In this document: positions 47,035-57,994 of the stretch, one piece after another
Layout of the letters: the number at the start of each line of letters is the position of its first letter
Numbering within the stretch: position 1 is the first letter of the stretch
Source of the DNA: Anaeramoeba flamelloides
Taxonomy: Eukaryota; Metamonada; Anaeramoebidae
Assembly (NCBI GenBank): GCA_027625915.1
Contig: JANTQA010000015.1
Coordinates: 7,655,001 to 7,719,000, forward strand
Direction of reading: 5' to 3'
Length of the DNA: 64,000 nt
Notes under the pieces: model-generated
Told to the model about the DNA's origin: nothing
Databases searched by the model: none
What the model saw: only the letters and a program-made list of their open reading frames with translations
Position numbers and translations under genes: made by a program

Positions 47035-47737
47035 AACTCTTTTTCAATCAAAGGGGTCCCAACCTTTTTTTCAAATATCAATTGTTTTATATAATTGGCC
47101 TTTGAAGAACAAATAAGAAATAAATAGAATAATAAACATTAAAGAATTGTTGATACATATCTGAAAGAAAACCAATAAATCAATAAATTATCTTAAAAAT
47201 TGAAAAACTCAAATTCTTAGGGATATATTGAGAAAAACAACAATGTTCGTTTTGAACTTCTACTGGTATTTGAATAATAAATATGAAAGATTTTTCACTT
47301 CATTTTCCATACTTTTCTTTTAGAAACCAAGTCCCCAAACAAAGTGTGTTGGTATTTGTGGTCTCTATTTGAAAAAGGAAATGAAGATGAAGTGAAAATT
47401 TTTCACATTTATTAAACAAATATCAAGATCAAAGATCTTCATAGAATTGCAATAGAAATCAATAGATTTCTCAATAATCTTTACATGGTTTCATTAACCT
47501 TAGAATAACACATTTTTACCAAGTGACTATTGATCTTCTAATAAAAAAAAAATTTGCAACTGAATGACGTTTTAAAAAAAAAATCGAAAAAAAAAACAAA
47601 AATGTGTAGAAATGTGATAAAATGATTTCAATTTTGAAAATTTCTAAAATAAAAATTTTCTTCTAATATCTATGTAAACCCTTTAAAGACAGGTATTATA
47701 CCCATTATAACTGGACCCCTTTGACTGAAAAATAGTT
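47035..47737. mobile_element. TA-type element family C, copy b, with nested MITE H
   Basis: Reverse orientation relative to copy a. Left end AACTCTTTTTCAATCAAAGG after TA (47033-47034); right end CCTTTGACTGAAAAATAGTT before TA (47738-47739). 703 bases, the same internal order as copy a including the nested element. No transposase frame. Confidence 0.82.
47263..47427. mobile_element. MITE family H nested in family C
   Basis: Begins CTGGTATTTGAATAATAAAT after TA (47261-47262) and ends AAACAAATATCAAG. Reverse orientation of the copy at 21092-21257, as expected if both family C copies descend from one element that already carried it. Confidence 0.75.
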
Positions 47738-47739
47738 TA

Positions 47740-48754
47740 GTAAATTGTAAATGATAAAATGAAAAATAATTAAATATTGAAATTTTGGATATAAAAGGAA
47801 ATTATACTCCATCACCCCTCCCTTCAAAATAATTATAAAATAAATTCAGATTTTTTAAACTAATTCATCATGATTTTTTTTGAATAATTCACAGGAATTT
47901 TTTGTTTTTAATTTTAATTCTTATATTTTGAAATGTTAAAAAGAGGTAAAAAATAATCAAATATTTTGAAAAATTCTTTGATTTCATATTATAATTTTAC
48001 AAATTGAAACACTTTCAGAGAGAATATTCTTTGAAATATAAAAAAAATCTCCACTTTTTTGGAAATATTTTATTCAAAATTCCTCAAATTATAAAAATAA
48101 TAATCACAAAAAAAAAAAAAAAAATGTAATAAAATCTAAACTAAACTTATTTGAAACTTAAATTGAATATATAAACTCCATTTCACTCTATGGTGTCTTA
48201 GATGAAAACTAAAAAATCTTTTTTTTTTATATAAAAAAATAAACGAACATGGAATTGTTTACAAATAAGAAGAATGATAAAACCCTGATTAGATTCGATA
48301 TTCATAAAAAAAATACCTGAATAAACATGAAATTTTTGAAAAAAAAAATGTTAAAAAGAAATTCTGGGACCTTTCATTGGAGTATCTTGTGTAAAATTTC
48401 ATCAATTTCTTTGGAAAAAGAAAATTGTTAATATAGAGTTTTTTTAATTGTATATGTATGACTTTTAAAATAAAATACAAAACTGAAATTTTCTTAATGT
48501 TAATTTGGATTTTCAAACATTTTTTTTTTTAGAATTTACTTTTTTTAAAAAATAGAAAAGAATAAAAAAAAAACAAAAAAAAAAAGAAGAAAAAAAATTA
48601 TAAAAGCAAAAAAAAATATTTTACTAAACTAGAAAATGATCCTGATCTAAAAAATGAAAATTTATTTTGAGAAGAATATTTGATAAAACTTATATTATTT
48701 GTTCTATTTTCTCAATAAAAATGGGTCATATTTGACTGCAAAAGAGTTTTTTAG
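47740..48754. other. AT-rich spacer without gene
   Basis: Only A/T runs and a short inverted piece of family D (TCTCCACTTTTTTGGAAATA near 48048). Confidence 0.5.
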
Positions 48755-48895
48755 GTAACTTAAAAAATGAAATGAAAACAAAAATCTAAAAGATGAAAAA
48801 ACAAAAAATATTTTGAAAAAATCAAAATTATTTCCAAATTTCAGGAAATTGAAGTATTGTTATTCTTTTAACTTGTATGAAAAAAATTGAATTTT
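48755..48895 (+). repeat. family G fragment interrupted by a SINE-like insertion
   Basis: Matches the 3' part of family G (AAATGAAAACAAAAATCTAA, TATTTCCAAATTT, TATTGTTATTCTTTTAAC), then stops near GAATTTTAGATTT. The family G end GAAAATTTTGAATTTTAG resumes at about 49053 after the SINE-like segment. Confidence 0.55.
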
Positions 48896-48899
48896 AGAT

Positions 48900-49060
48900 T
48901 TATTGATAAGGATTAAGTGTCATAGAAAAAAAACACTTTATCTGTTAAAGAGAGATAATTTTGAATTGACTAAAATTGTAACTTCTAATCCAAAGAGTGA
49001 ATAAACACAGATACAGTTATTAGAAGCATTTGAAACTTAATTTGGTTTTTTGAAAATTTT
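48900..49060 (+). mobile_element. SINE-like repeat, copy 1
   Basis: Shares its order of blocks with 51720-51880 and 57995-58130: GGATTAAGTG, TAATTTTGAATTGACTAAA, CTAATCCAAAGAG, TTATTAGAAGCATTT, then AATTTGGTTTT. The first 90 bases have A-box-like (GGNTTAAGTG) and B-box-like (GACTCCGAATCC in copy 2) spacing, as in tRNA-derived SINEs. It is flanked by an imperfect direct repeat, GAAAAAAATTGAATTTTAG on the left and GAAAATTTTGAATTTTAG on the right, which fits a target-site duplication. Confidence 0.5.
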
Positions 49061-49101
49061 GAATTTTAGTTTATGGTAAAATGAAGAGGAACTAAAATTT
49101 A

Positions 49102-50106
49102 TTAGAATTGTTGTTTTTTTTTTAAATTGTAATATTCTTTGGCAAACAAAGCGCCCATTTTAGCATTATTTCTGATCAGTTGTATATTAGTTTTCAATGA
49201 CTTTCCCTTTGTTAATTGGTTTACTCTTTCAAGTAAGAATGGAGTAATTTCTCTTCCTTTGATTCCTTTGTCTTCTACTTCTTGTAATGCCTTGTTGATT
49301 GCTGATTGGATTTGTTGCCCATCGAAAGACAAATGCTTGGGTATTGGGACGCCAATTAGCATCCCGGAATTAAGTTGAAGCTTTTCGTTAGTGTGGATTA
49401 TTTGGGCAACTTCAAGGGGGGAATTAGCCATGTGCTGTGCTTTGATACCAGAATTTGCAGAAAAAAAAGAAGGGAAGTTCTTTTGCTGATATGCACACAC
49501 CGTGACACCGTTAGTTTCCAACATTTCTAAAGTTTTTGGGATGTCCAAGATCGATTTGATTCCTGCCGAAACAACACATATATCAGTTCTCCCCAATTCC
49601 GTAAGATCTGCACTCACGTCAAAGCTTTCTGAAGCTCCGTAGTGAACACCTCCAATACCACCGGTAACAAAAACTTTCAGTCCTGCCAATTTTGCTATGA
49701 TCATCGTTGCAGCAACAGTTGTTGAGCCATGGAAGCCCTTTTTAACCAATGCCAAGTCTCTTCGTGAGAGCTTTGTAATGTTATGAATGTCTGGCCTTGC
49801 GAGAAGCTCAAGCGAATCCTTATCCAAGCCAACATTAATATTGCCATCTACAATTCCAATTGTAGCAGGCTCAGCTCCGTTTTCGCGAATGATCTCTTCG
49901 ACTTCATACGCTACCTCAAGGTTTGTTGGGTATGGCATTCCATGAGACAAGATTGTGGATTCAAGACAGACAACAGGCTTGCATTCTTTGATCGCCTGTT
50001 GAATTCGTGGATGGATTTTGAAAAAAGATGGTAATTTGCTAAAGCATCTTGTAATTTGCTTTGAAAAAGGAGATCGAATTGCTTTATTTGAAAAAAGTTG
50101 AAGCAT
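49102..50106 (-). CDS. pseudouridine-5'-phosphate glycosidase (PsuG/IndA family)
   Basis: 334 residues in one exon. PsuG reversibly splits pseudouridine 5'-phosphate into uracil and ribose 5-phosphate, the second step of pseudouridine breakdown after the PsuK kinase. Conserved blocks: CLESTILSHGMPYPTNLE (Glu49), DGNINVGL, RRDLALV, HGSTTVAATM, FVTGGIGGVHYGASESFD (Asp163), VVSAGIKSILDIPKTLEMLE (Lys184, expected Schiff-base lysine), TVCAYQ, FPSFFSANSG, GMLIGVPIP, and a C-terminal KTNIQLIRNNAKMGALFA with the catalytic Asn. The core is full length compared with the 312-residue E. coli enzyme. The first ~28 residues (MLQLFSNKAIRSPFSKQI) are basic and Ser/Phe/Leu-rich without acids, like a mitochondrial-type targeting peptide. 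No PsuK gene lies in the window. The first Met was kept because the presequence-like run starts there. Confidence 0.95.
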   Translation of the reverse strand: MLQLFSNKAIRSPFSKQITRCFSKLPSFFKIHPRIQQAIKECKPVVCLESTILSHGMPYPTNLEVAYEVEEIIRENGAEPATIGIVDGNINVGLDKDSLELLARPDIHNITKLSRRDLALVKKGFHGSTTVAATMIIAKLAGLKVFVTGGIGGVHYGASESFDVSADLTELGRTDICVVSAGIKSILDIPKTLEMLETNGVTVCAYQQKNFPSFFSANSGIKAQHMANSPLEVAQIIHTNEKLQLNSGMLIGVPIPKHLSFDGQQIQSAINKALQEVEDKGIKGREITPFLLERVNQLTKGKSLKTNIQLIRNNAKMGALFAKEYYNLKKKQQF

Positions 50107-50739
50107 TTGTAAAAAAATCTTTAATATTGAGAGAAATTTTGAAAAAATGGAAATTTAAAAATACAGTTTTTTTCAGGTGACAAAGGGATACTTTGCCAGA
50201 TTTCTATTGAGCACCGAAAATAATTTCAAAATCTATTAATGGATCCACAGAATCATTATACCAAAAGGTTCACTTTTTTATTTATTTTTAAGGGGATCCG
50301 ATAACTACTTTTTTATAAATTCTTTAAAACAAAATAATTTTTCAAATGGATCAAAAAATCATTTTTATAGTTCTGTGGTACATATCCAAATATATTTTGG
50401 ATTAGAAATACTTGATTTGACAAAAAAAGATTTATAGATATTGACACTTGGATTAATAAAAAAAATTACAACATTTTTGTTAATTAACCCACATTCTCAC
50501 AAGATTTATTTATAAAACCGAAGCAAAATTTGATCCTATAAGAATAACAATATATAAAAGGAAATTTAGGTTAATTTAAAAATTACAAATCTTCAATATT
50601 GTTGAATTAATACCTTATCCCCCCTTTTAGAAAAAAGGATTTGTTTATATTAATTGGCAATCAAAAATTTTAAACATATTGTAATTGAACTAGAAAATTT
50701 CAGAATTAAAAATAAAGAAAACATTACCAGTTGGAAAAC

Positions 50740-51180
50740 ATAGATACTTGACCGTACTTAACGACACTTTACAAAAATATTTAAAAATAATCCAAATCTT
50801 TAACACAATAAAAAAATAAACCTATTTTCAAGTACCCTGGAATACCTCGGTTTTCCAGAATATATAAAAAAAGAGTCAAATTAAAGATTAAACTTTATTC
50901 TTTCCAAATCTGGAAAATACAAGACATTTTTATTGTGGTTTTCCGCATTTCTGTAAAATCTATTGATTATCCAAATACTAAGAAAACTCAAGAAAACCTA
51001 AAGGTTCTTCGTTTTAGTTTGAGAAATAAATTAAAAATTTCCTTAATTTTATTTCTATTTCTCAAATTTTTTTAAATAAACTAATGGTTGTTTTCGAAAA
51101 TTCGAAAGAATCAAGTAAAATATAGGCTTTTAATAGCTTTTTTTAAATTTTGGAAAACCTAATACTAAAAATACTTATAT
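50740..51180. repeat. dispersed repeat family E, copy 3
   Basis: Contains GACCGTACTTAACGACAC, GAAAACTCAAGAAAACCTAA and a TCGAAAGAATCAAGTAAAAT block that match the copy at 38040-38490. No open frame of interest. Confidence 0.5.
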
Positions 51181-51719
51181 GTAGGGGATCAATTTTAATT
51201 ATAAAACTCATAAATTTTATGAATTTTTGGATCAGCTATTCTTACATTTTGAATAAAAATAAATCAGAATGTAGAGAATTATGTAAAAAATTAACAATTT
51301 AGAATTCATTGGAAATTTAAACCATTTTGAATGAAATTTTTCATCTTTATAAAATAAACAAAAAATCTGGATAAATAAATTAAAAAAAAAATATTTTTTT
51401 TTATTTTATTATTGAAATGAGGTGATTCAATTAAATTACCTCAGGTCTGTCTTTATGTTTTTTTAATTTGAGAAAAAAAAACGAATATTTATTTACTATT
51501 CGATTTATTTCTCAAATTAAAAAAAACCCATGAAATCTGTAGCACTCTACAAACCCTTTCAGAAACTCAAAAATTTATTTTGAATTTTTTAATACTAGGT
51601 ATATATTTAGGGAAGATTATAACTCATAGTATAAATTTTTTTGTTAAATGTTGAAAAGAAAGAAAAAATTTCTAAACAAAGACAATAATCAAATAAAGAA
51701 AAGAAAGTAATTAAAGGAA

Positions 51720-51880
51720 GTAGGCTTTATTGGTAATGGTTAAGTGCTTAAGAGCTCTTAATCTGCTGAATAGAGAGTTTGAAAGTATTTAAATTTGTGA
51801 CTCCGAATCCAGAGATTAGTCTAAAGAATGTTTACTTTCAATCATTAGAAGTATTTTAAACTCAATTTAGTTTTCTTTAA
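51720..51880 (+). mobile_element. SINE-like repeat, copy 2
   Basis: The clearest tRNA-like head: TGGTAATGGTTAAGTGCT (A-box-like), GAGCTCTTAATCTGC (resembles an anticodon arm) and GTGACTCCGAATCCAGAG (B-box-like). The tail is TCATTAGAAGTATTTTAAAC and TTTAGTTTTC, then A-rich sequence. The acceptor stem does not pair, so it is not a functional tRNA. Confidence 0.5.
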
Positions 51881-53249
51881 TTAAAGAGGAAAAAAAAGTA
51901 AAAAAAAGTAAAAACTTCATATCAAAGTTTTTTTTTTTTTTGGGTCCCAAGAGTTAAATGGGTTGGTGGTTGTATGCTTTTCTGTTGATTTTTTTGGATA
52001 TTCCTAATAAAATGTTTTAAGAAAGAATTCGTAATTTTTAAAAAACCTCGGATTATAGAAAATTGGCTACTTTAAAAATTTACAATTTAGAACTTTATAT
52101 ATTAACTGAATATCTAAATTTGTTGAGTTTTTAAGAAAAAGAGTTTGTTATAGAGAATTTATTTTTTTTTTAAATTTTTTTTATAGTTATTTGTAAGTTT
52201 CCCTAATCTTATTTAAAGAAAATAACATGATAAGACACCAACTTGAAACCAAAAAAAACAAAGCCTGAGGAAAAACTTTGTAGATAGTATACAAAGTTCG
52301 ATTCGGTTTAATTTGGCTGGTTTCTGATTGGATTTAGTATAGTTACATAAGTACAATTCAATTAATTGACGATCTGAACAGGAAAAAATTGTTTAGATTA
52401 ATAATGACTAAGATCAACCAGTTCCTATAATGATTATTTATGACTTTTACTATACAAACACCTAAAAACATGTAAAGGGGGGAAGTGATGAACCTAAACA
52501 ACTTAAGAAGGGAAATTTGGGAAATGGAAAAATTTTAAAAAAATAAAAAAAACTTAATATATGTTCTTAATAAAATTAAGCACTATTTTTTTCTGATTAA
52601 TATTTTTCGAAATTAAGAACTAACTTAATTCAATTAACCACTGTGATAATTTTTTTTAGAATAAAAACACGCTCAACTTTTGAATATCGAAAATATTTTT
52701 TGGAATTAGTGTGCACTTTTTTATTTTTTTTTGAAAAATTTGGGTTGAGAAAAGTTTTAAATAAAAGAATAAGTTAATATATTAAATTAGAATGCTTTTC
52801 CAGAAAGTTTATCCTTTTAGTTTACCTTTTTTTTTATTTTACCATTTAAAACTAAAAAAAACATTTGAGGACCAAATTCGTGCCTTTTGTGAAAAGAAAA
52901 TTTCCATAATTTAGAATTTGTTTTTGTAAATGAGTTAAAACAAGATAGTGTATCTAAAAATATAAATAATTTCAAGGTTGAAATCAAGGATTTTGGCAAA
53001 AAATGTTTTCAAGAAAAAGCTAAATTGAAACTTTATTTATTTTTATTTTATCATTTTGTTTTTTTAATTATATTAATGGAAAGTATTTGATCAGTTTTTC
53101 ATTTTTAGTGTTTTTTGGGTCGTAGGGACATATCTAAATGATTCAAAATTAAATTAATTTCTAATATTATTCCAAAAAAAGATTCATATTGTTTATTATT
53201 CTTAGTAGGTAATACAATTATTTTTAAGTCTTTTAAAAAAGTTCTAAAT

Positions 53250-53340
53250 AAAAATTTCTGAATTCGGGCAAGTACTTTCAAGTGTTTTAAAATTTCTTCA
53301 AGTATCGTGGAGTGACATCAAGTGCCATAGAGTGGTTATT
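53250..53340. repeat. family E fragment with ~10-base periodicity
   Basis: CAAGTACTTTCAAGTGTTTT, then TTCAAGTATCGTGGAGTGAC and ATCAAGTGCCATAGAGTGG: degenerate repeats of a CAAGTG-type word. Confidence 0.45.
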
Positions 53341-53499
53341 TATAATAGAACCAAAAAAATAACACAAAAAATATTTTTGATAAAAATAGCATTTAATTTA
53401 ATCTTTGGATATAAGATCATACGGGACTCAGCAAAAATGAAGCGTTGGCCGTTTTTTTACATCTGGAGAATTCATTTTTAAAGAAAAACCATTAAAAAT

Positions 53500-53765
53500 T
53501 TATAAAAATAATTTTTTATAACATCTATATAACATTTTTATAACATAATTCCCTTTTATCTGATGACTTTTTCCATTTTTTTTTTTTTTTTTTGAAAAAA
53601 ATATTCTTATAACCAGTTTAAAATATGTTAATTTTCTTTATAAAATGCTGAATAACAAACAAAAAATGTAATTAAAGTTGTTATTATCAAATTTCACAAA
53701 GACAAACAGTTACAAAACCTTTAAAAAATGATTATAACATTTTAAAAAAAAATGTTTTTATAAAG
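53500..53765. repeat. dispersed repeat family F, copy 2
   Basis: Same blocks in the same order as 41240-41480, including TAAAGTTGTTATTAT and repeated TTATAACAT words. Confidence 0.45.
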
Positions 53766-55565
53766 CTAATAGAATAATATACATAAAAAAATAATAGATA
53801 GGTCGAATTTTTAGAATTAGAATTTTTTTTTTCATTTTTTGGTTTTTTTCCAAAATTAAAATTCGATCTTTATATACTTTATAACAAATTATAACGTATT
53901 AAATAAATGAAATTGAATATAGTCTGGTTGTTTGTTTTTTGAGTTGTTCTACCAAATTCATCAACTAATTAATCAAAAGGTAGAGGAATTTTCATTATTA
54001 GTGACAATCAAATTTAAAAAAAAAAACATCTTATTCTAGCTGAGATTTCTAACATATGTACAGATTGGATAAGAAGGATAGAAAGAAAAAAAGCATTTAA
54101 ACACTCTTTTAAACAAATTATAGTGTGCCTATATTATTGAAACACCTTGTGAAAGATTAAAAATATTCTTTTATACCTTAATAGAATAAAGAAAATTCTT
54201 TAATCACAGACAGATATATTGAAGAAATAAATTTCTTGTAGTTTTATAAACATTTTTTTCTAGAGAAATATATAATAGCAGGGTGATAGGGAGGATTTTT
54301 CATTCATAAAAGTTAATTTTGATATTATGAATGGGTTTATCTACTAACAAGAACAGAACCATAAAACAATAAGGTATCTTTTTCTATGAAATAAAGTCTA
54401 TTTCTATATTAGATTATTTTTCATAAAATTGAAATTTTTTTCTTGAAATATCTCTTTGTTTATAATCAATAATGACACTAATGAAAAATCATGTATATTG
54501 TCATGAAATCGTTGAACTTTGGATAATTGTATCATTTATATTGTGAATTTTTGCTTTTTTTTTATTTTACTATTTTTCATACTTTTATCTAAGAAAATAT
54601 TTTATTCACAATTCCAATTTTGAAAAGTTGTTACTTAATTGAAAAGACAATCATCTCATGTACAATGTACATTGTGTTTATTCAATACTTTTTTCTTCAT
54701 ACATATAACACAAATAAACATTAATTTTTTTTTTTTTTAAAAGTTAGTGAACTGAAATTGTATTTGTCAAAAGTATGAACAATTTATTGAAATATATTTT
54801 CAAATAATAACAGATTATCTATGTTCGGGGAACTTATCCTCAAGGGTTACTTTTTCGGGTGAAAATAGTGAAATTGTTGATAAAAAACTATCTTGAAAGA
54901 GTTTCATAAAATCAGATAAATTAAACCAGAGAGTATGTTTTTTACAAAAAATGGGAAATTTCAAACAAAGTCAACAATTTTCACTAATTTTTATCTTTCT
55001 TTAATCACCCTTCCAAAATTTGATTTTTATATTTCATAATTTCCATTTCAAATCAATAAAATCAAAATAAATTCCCCAATCTGTTCTAAATGTTTTTTTG
55101 TAATTACTTTGACACTTTTGAAGTGTTTTAAAATAGAAACTTATACTTGAAAATCCCTTAAATTACTTTCTTTAAAAATTTTCCTGAAAAAAATCTATTT
55201 GAAAAATTTTTTTTTACTTTTGTCTTTGGCTTAGGTAACCAAGTAATTTATTTTCTGATATATTCAAAATGAATATTCTTTTTGAGGAGTGATGCTAAAA
55301 CAAAAAATAACACAACACCTAAACACCTCCCAGTGTGGAAAGGGAGTCCTTAAATCAAAAAAAGTTGCAATAAAATTAAAAATTAAAAAAACTTTGAGAT
55401 ACAATACCTCACAATCTTAGATTTAATTAAAAAAAACACTGAAATATGAATCAGATTTGATACTTTGATGCTTACTAAAATCCTTTAAATTATTCCCAAA
55501 TCTACTTGGATCACAAAAAGCAAAAAATAAATTATTTTTTGTATTTAGATATTTTGGCTTAATTA

Positions 55566-57821
55566 ATGTCGGAAGTAGCATGCTCTGCAATTTATTGGCC
55601 GTCTTGTTATCTTGATAAAGAGATAACAAAGCACACTTCGTATTTAATTGGCTATAACATCTCTGAGTTTGTTGGGTGTGTGACAACTTTAGTTCCACAG
55701 TCCAAAATCGATCAACTGATTAAAAAGCCGATCGAGTTGAATGAACAATTAACAACATTGGCAACAAGAAATGTTTTCCATTCTGAAATGTGCAAATATT
55801 GCCATGGCCCACCGTCGGTTATTGGTGTCTACCTTGTTGACGAGCAAACAAGGACTGGACTGGCAAAGGTTGGTCGTGCAACAAGCTCCTTTTGGCTAAC
55901 AATTGAAAAAGGAGAGAACGGTTTGCCTGTAGTGGAAGATATTCACTGCTGTGGATTTAGGTTTCAGACAACATCAAAAATCATTTTTTACGATCAGCCT
56001 CCTAACCATTTACAGTTTTATTATCTTGAAGGACCAGGTAAAAAAACCGACATTGAAACAACACTAAGACATATCAACGCTTCTAAATTTATTACAAATG
56101 TTGTTAATGAACTTATTTCTGAGTTTAGTCAAAAAAAGAAAGAAATCGAAAATGCAAATAGAATTGACTACAAAGATGTTAAAGAAAATGAAAAAGAAAA
56201 AGAAAAAGAAAAAGAGGTAGAAATGGAAAATGAAAAAAACAAATCTTTACAAGGGAGAGAAGACGAAAGTGAGCAAGTTGGAGATAGGAAAAGTATCAAA
56301 GATGAAAAAAAAACTACCAAAGCCAAAAAAAATAAAAAAAAAATTCGAAGAAATAGAATGGGTGTTGAAGAAACAGGTGAAGAAAGCGGATATGAAATTT
56401 CAACAGACGAAATGGAAGAAGAAGAAGAATTTGAGGGAGAAACAAAAGACATATTTCATTCTAATAACAAATCCGATGAGAATGAATTAAGAAGAGAATC
56501 TGAAGCTCATACTTCAGAAGATAATGAATACAGTGACGAAACACGGTCTAGTGAAGAAGAAGAAGAAGAAATATCTAACGAAGAAGAAGAAATAGAAGTA
56601 GAAGAAGAAGTAGAAAATAGTAAAGATCAAAGTAATACACCAAAAGATGACAAAATCAATAATCAAACGATCTCAGAAAAATTAAATTTAAAGGATGACA
56701 AAGCAGAGTCTGTAAACCAAGTCAAACGATTGAAATTTCCCTTTACTTATCAAATTATTACAATTTTTACCATTTTCTTTCTCAAGTTTTGTCTACTGAT
56801 CCATAAATTCTTGAATATTGAAATTAGAAAAGATTTGCCTTTGTGGAAACTAACAATTTTTGGAACGCAATCAAACAATAAATTAACTCGATATATCCAA
56901 TTGTGTAAGCAATACTATTTCCACCATGATGTTTGGAACAAAGAAAGAAGAGTCAATTTAGAATACATCAATTTTATGAATTCTGTTGTTGGGTTTATTG
57001 TTGACACGCTGCTTGGCTGGATCACTGGTATTTTTGTTTTGAAAAACCTCCGAATGGTGATTGGCGTAATTTCGAAGGAGTATTTAGATTTGATTAATAT
57101 CTTGTTAACACGGGGAATAATATGGCTAAGCAGTGGGGCCCCGGCGGGGTTAAAGCTGAACGATGATATGAATAATTTTATTGGAACCATTTTCCTTCTT
57201 GGTATCAGAATTTGGAAATCAATGATCACAAAATTATATGTATTTATTTTCCAATTGTTCACACTCATTGGGATCTCTTCTTGCCTCGGCGGGTTATCAA
57301 TAATGCTTTCAATAGCTTCGGATCTTCTTTTAATGTCCACTTCTCTAATTTATTTCTTTTATTATATCAATTCTAAAATTGTTAAATTTTTGCTTCACTA
57401 TATGTTTTCCTTCCTCTTATTATTCAGCGGCAAAAAAAGAAATATTTTAAGAAAAAGAAATGATAGTTACCAATATTCCATCGGCCAACTATTATTAGGG
57501 ACAATAATGTTCACCTTAATAGTCTTTCTATTACCCACTTTCCTTGCGTATTATCTTTTGTTTATGGTAATACATTCTGCTCTTGAATTATGTAAATTGG
57601 TTATTGGTATCATTATTTTAATTTTAAACCATTTCCCTGTATTTCAAATTTTTACACACATTTTTGGTTCGCATCTTACAAATTTTGGTGTTTCCTTTGC
57701 ACCCTTTAAAGATCCAAACACAGAAAGAGAACAAAAAACGTCTTTAGCAACAATTAGAAGCTTCCCTTCAATGAATTCTTTTTCATTCTCAACACATTTT
57801 TCTTTACAAGTAAGTTTTTAA
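55566..57821 (+). CDS. PIGQ: GPI-GlcNAc transferase subunit PIG-Q/GPI1
   Basis: 751 residues read as one exon. PIG-Q/Gpi1 is a membrane subunit of the ER complex that transfers GlcNAc to phosphatidylinositol, the first step of GPI-anchor synthesis. The N-terminal domain (1-200) has the family's IIFYDQ strand. The C-terminal membrane region (about 390-730) has LPLWKLTIFGTQSNNKL, FIVDTLLGW, the signature GAPAGLKLN at 524-532, LFTLIGISSCLGGLS, SGKKRNILRKRNDSYQYS, QLLLGTIMFTLIVFLLPTF and HFPVFQIF, with several membrane helices. Between them lies a 190-residue Glu/Lys/Asp low-complexity insert (about 200-390) absent from animal PIG-Q and encoded by simple GAA-type repeats at 56180-56640. The final codons include GTAAGT just before the stop (57810-57815), so a 3' intron with a different C-terminus is possible. 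The promoter probably lies in the AT-rich 5' flank. Confidence 0.92.
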   Translation: MSEVACSAIYWPSCYLDKEITKHTSYLIGYNISEFVGCVTTLVPQSKIDQLIKKPIELNEQLTTLATRNVFHSEMCKYCHGPPSVIGVYLVDEQTRTGLAKVGRATSSFWLTIEKGENGLPVVEDIHCCGFRFQTTSKIIFYDQPPNHLQFYYLEGPGKKTDIETTLRHINASKFITNVVNELISEFSQKKKEIENANRIDYKDVKENEKEKEKEKEVEMENEKNKSLQGREDESEQVGDRKSIKDEKKTTKAKKNKKKIRRNRMGVEETGEESGYEISTDEMEEEEEFEGETKDIFHSNNKSDENELRRESEAHTSEDNEYSDETRSSEEEEEEISNEEEEIEVEEEVENSKDQSNTPKDDKINNQTISEKLNLKDDKAESVNQVKRLKFPFTYQIITIFTIFFLKFCLLIHKFLNIEIRKDLPLWKLTIFGTQSNNKLTRYIQLCKQYYFHHDVWNKERRVNLEYINFMNSVVGFIVDTLLGWITGIFVLKNLRMVIGVISKEYLDLINILLTRGIIWLSSGAPAGLKLNDDMNNFIGTIFLLGIRIWKSMITKLYVFIFQLFTLIGISSCLGGLSIMLSIASDLLLMSTSLIYFFYYINSKIVKFLLHYMFSFLLLFSGKKRNILRKRNDSYQYSIGQLLLGTIMFTLIVFLLPTFLAYYLLFMVIHSALELCKLVIGIIILILNHFPVFQIFTHIFGSHLTNFGVSFAPFKDPNTEREQKTSLATIRSFPSMNSFSFSTHFSLQVSF

Positions 57822-57994
57822 GATAATATTTATATTTATAATATTAATATTATTTTTCTTTTTTTATCTTTCTAAATTTTATTGATTTTTTTTATTTTTT
57901 TTTTTTTTTCTCGTGCGCAAATGTGTACAAATTGATATCTTAATTTTTTAAATTTTCGGGTTTATTGTTAAGAATTATTTTTTGAAAACATTTG
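57822..57994. other. 3' flank of PIG-Q
   Basis: Pyrimidine-rich AT sequence ending in a long T run and TCTCGTGCGCAAATG near 57911. It could be a 3' UTR or an intron if the GTAAGT at the end of the reading frame is used. Confidence 0.35.

Larger units (their letters stand above)
50107..55565. other. gene-free region with dispersed repeats
   Basis: 5.4 kb between PsuG and PIG-Q. Contains family E pieces (50740-51180, 51440-51600, 53250-53340), a SINE-like copy (51720-51880) and family F (53500-53765). No gene could be supported; the frames are Phe/Lys/Asn-rich chance frames. Confidence 0.55.

Noticed and set aside
51720-51830. Functional tRNA gene
   Set aside because: A- and B-box-like words are present but the acceptor stem and a standard anticodon arm do not pair, and diverged copies exist, so it is treated as SINE-like.
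29490-54870. Shared upstream element of PIG-M and PIG-Q (GGGAATTTGTCTTCA near 29500 and GGGGAACTTATCCTCA near 54824, each followed by a GTGAAAAT block)
   Set aside because: The similarity is modest, the orientation relative to the two genes is opposite, and the distances differ (about 100 and 740 bases), so a dispersed repeat is more likely than a common control site.
56168-56452. Ser/Phe-rich minus-strand frame and the 56230-56490 plus-strand frame inside PIG-Q
   Set aside because: Shadows of the Glu/Lys low-complexity insert in other frames.
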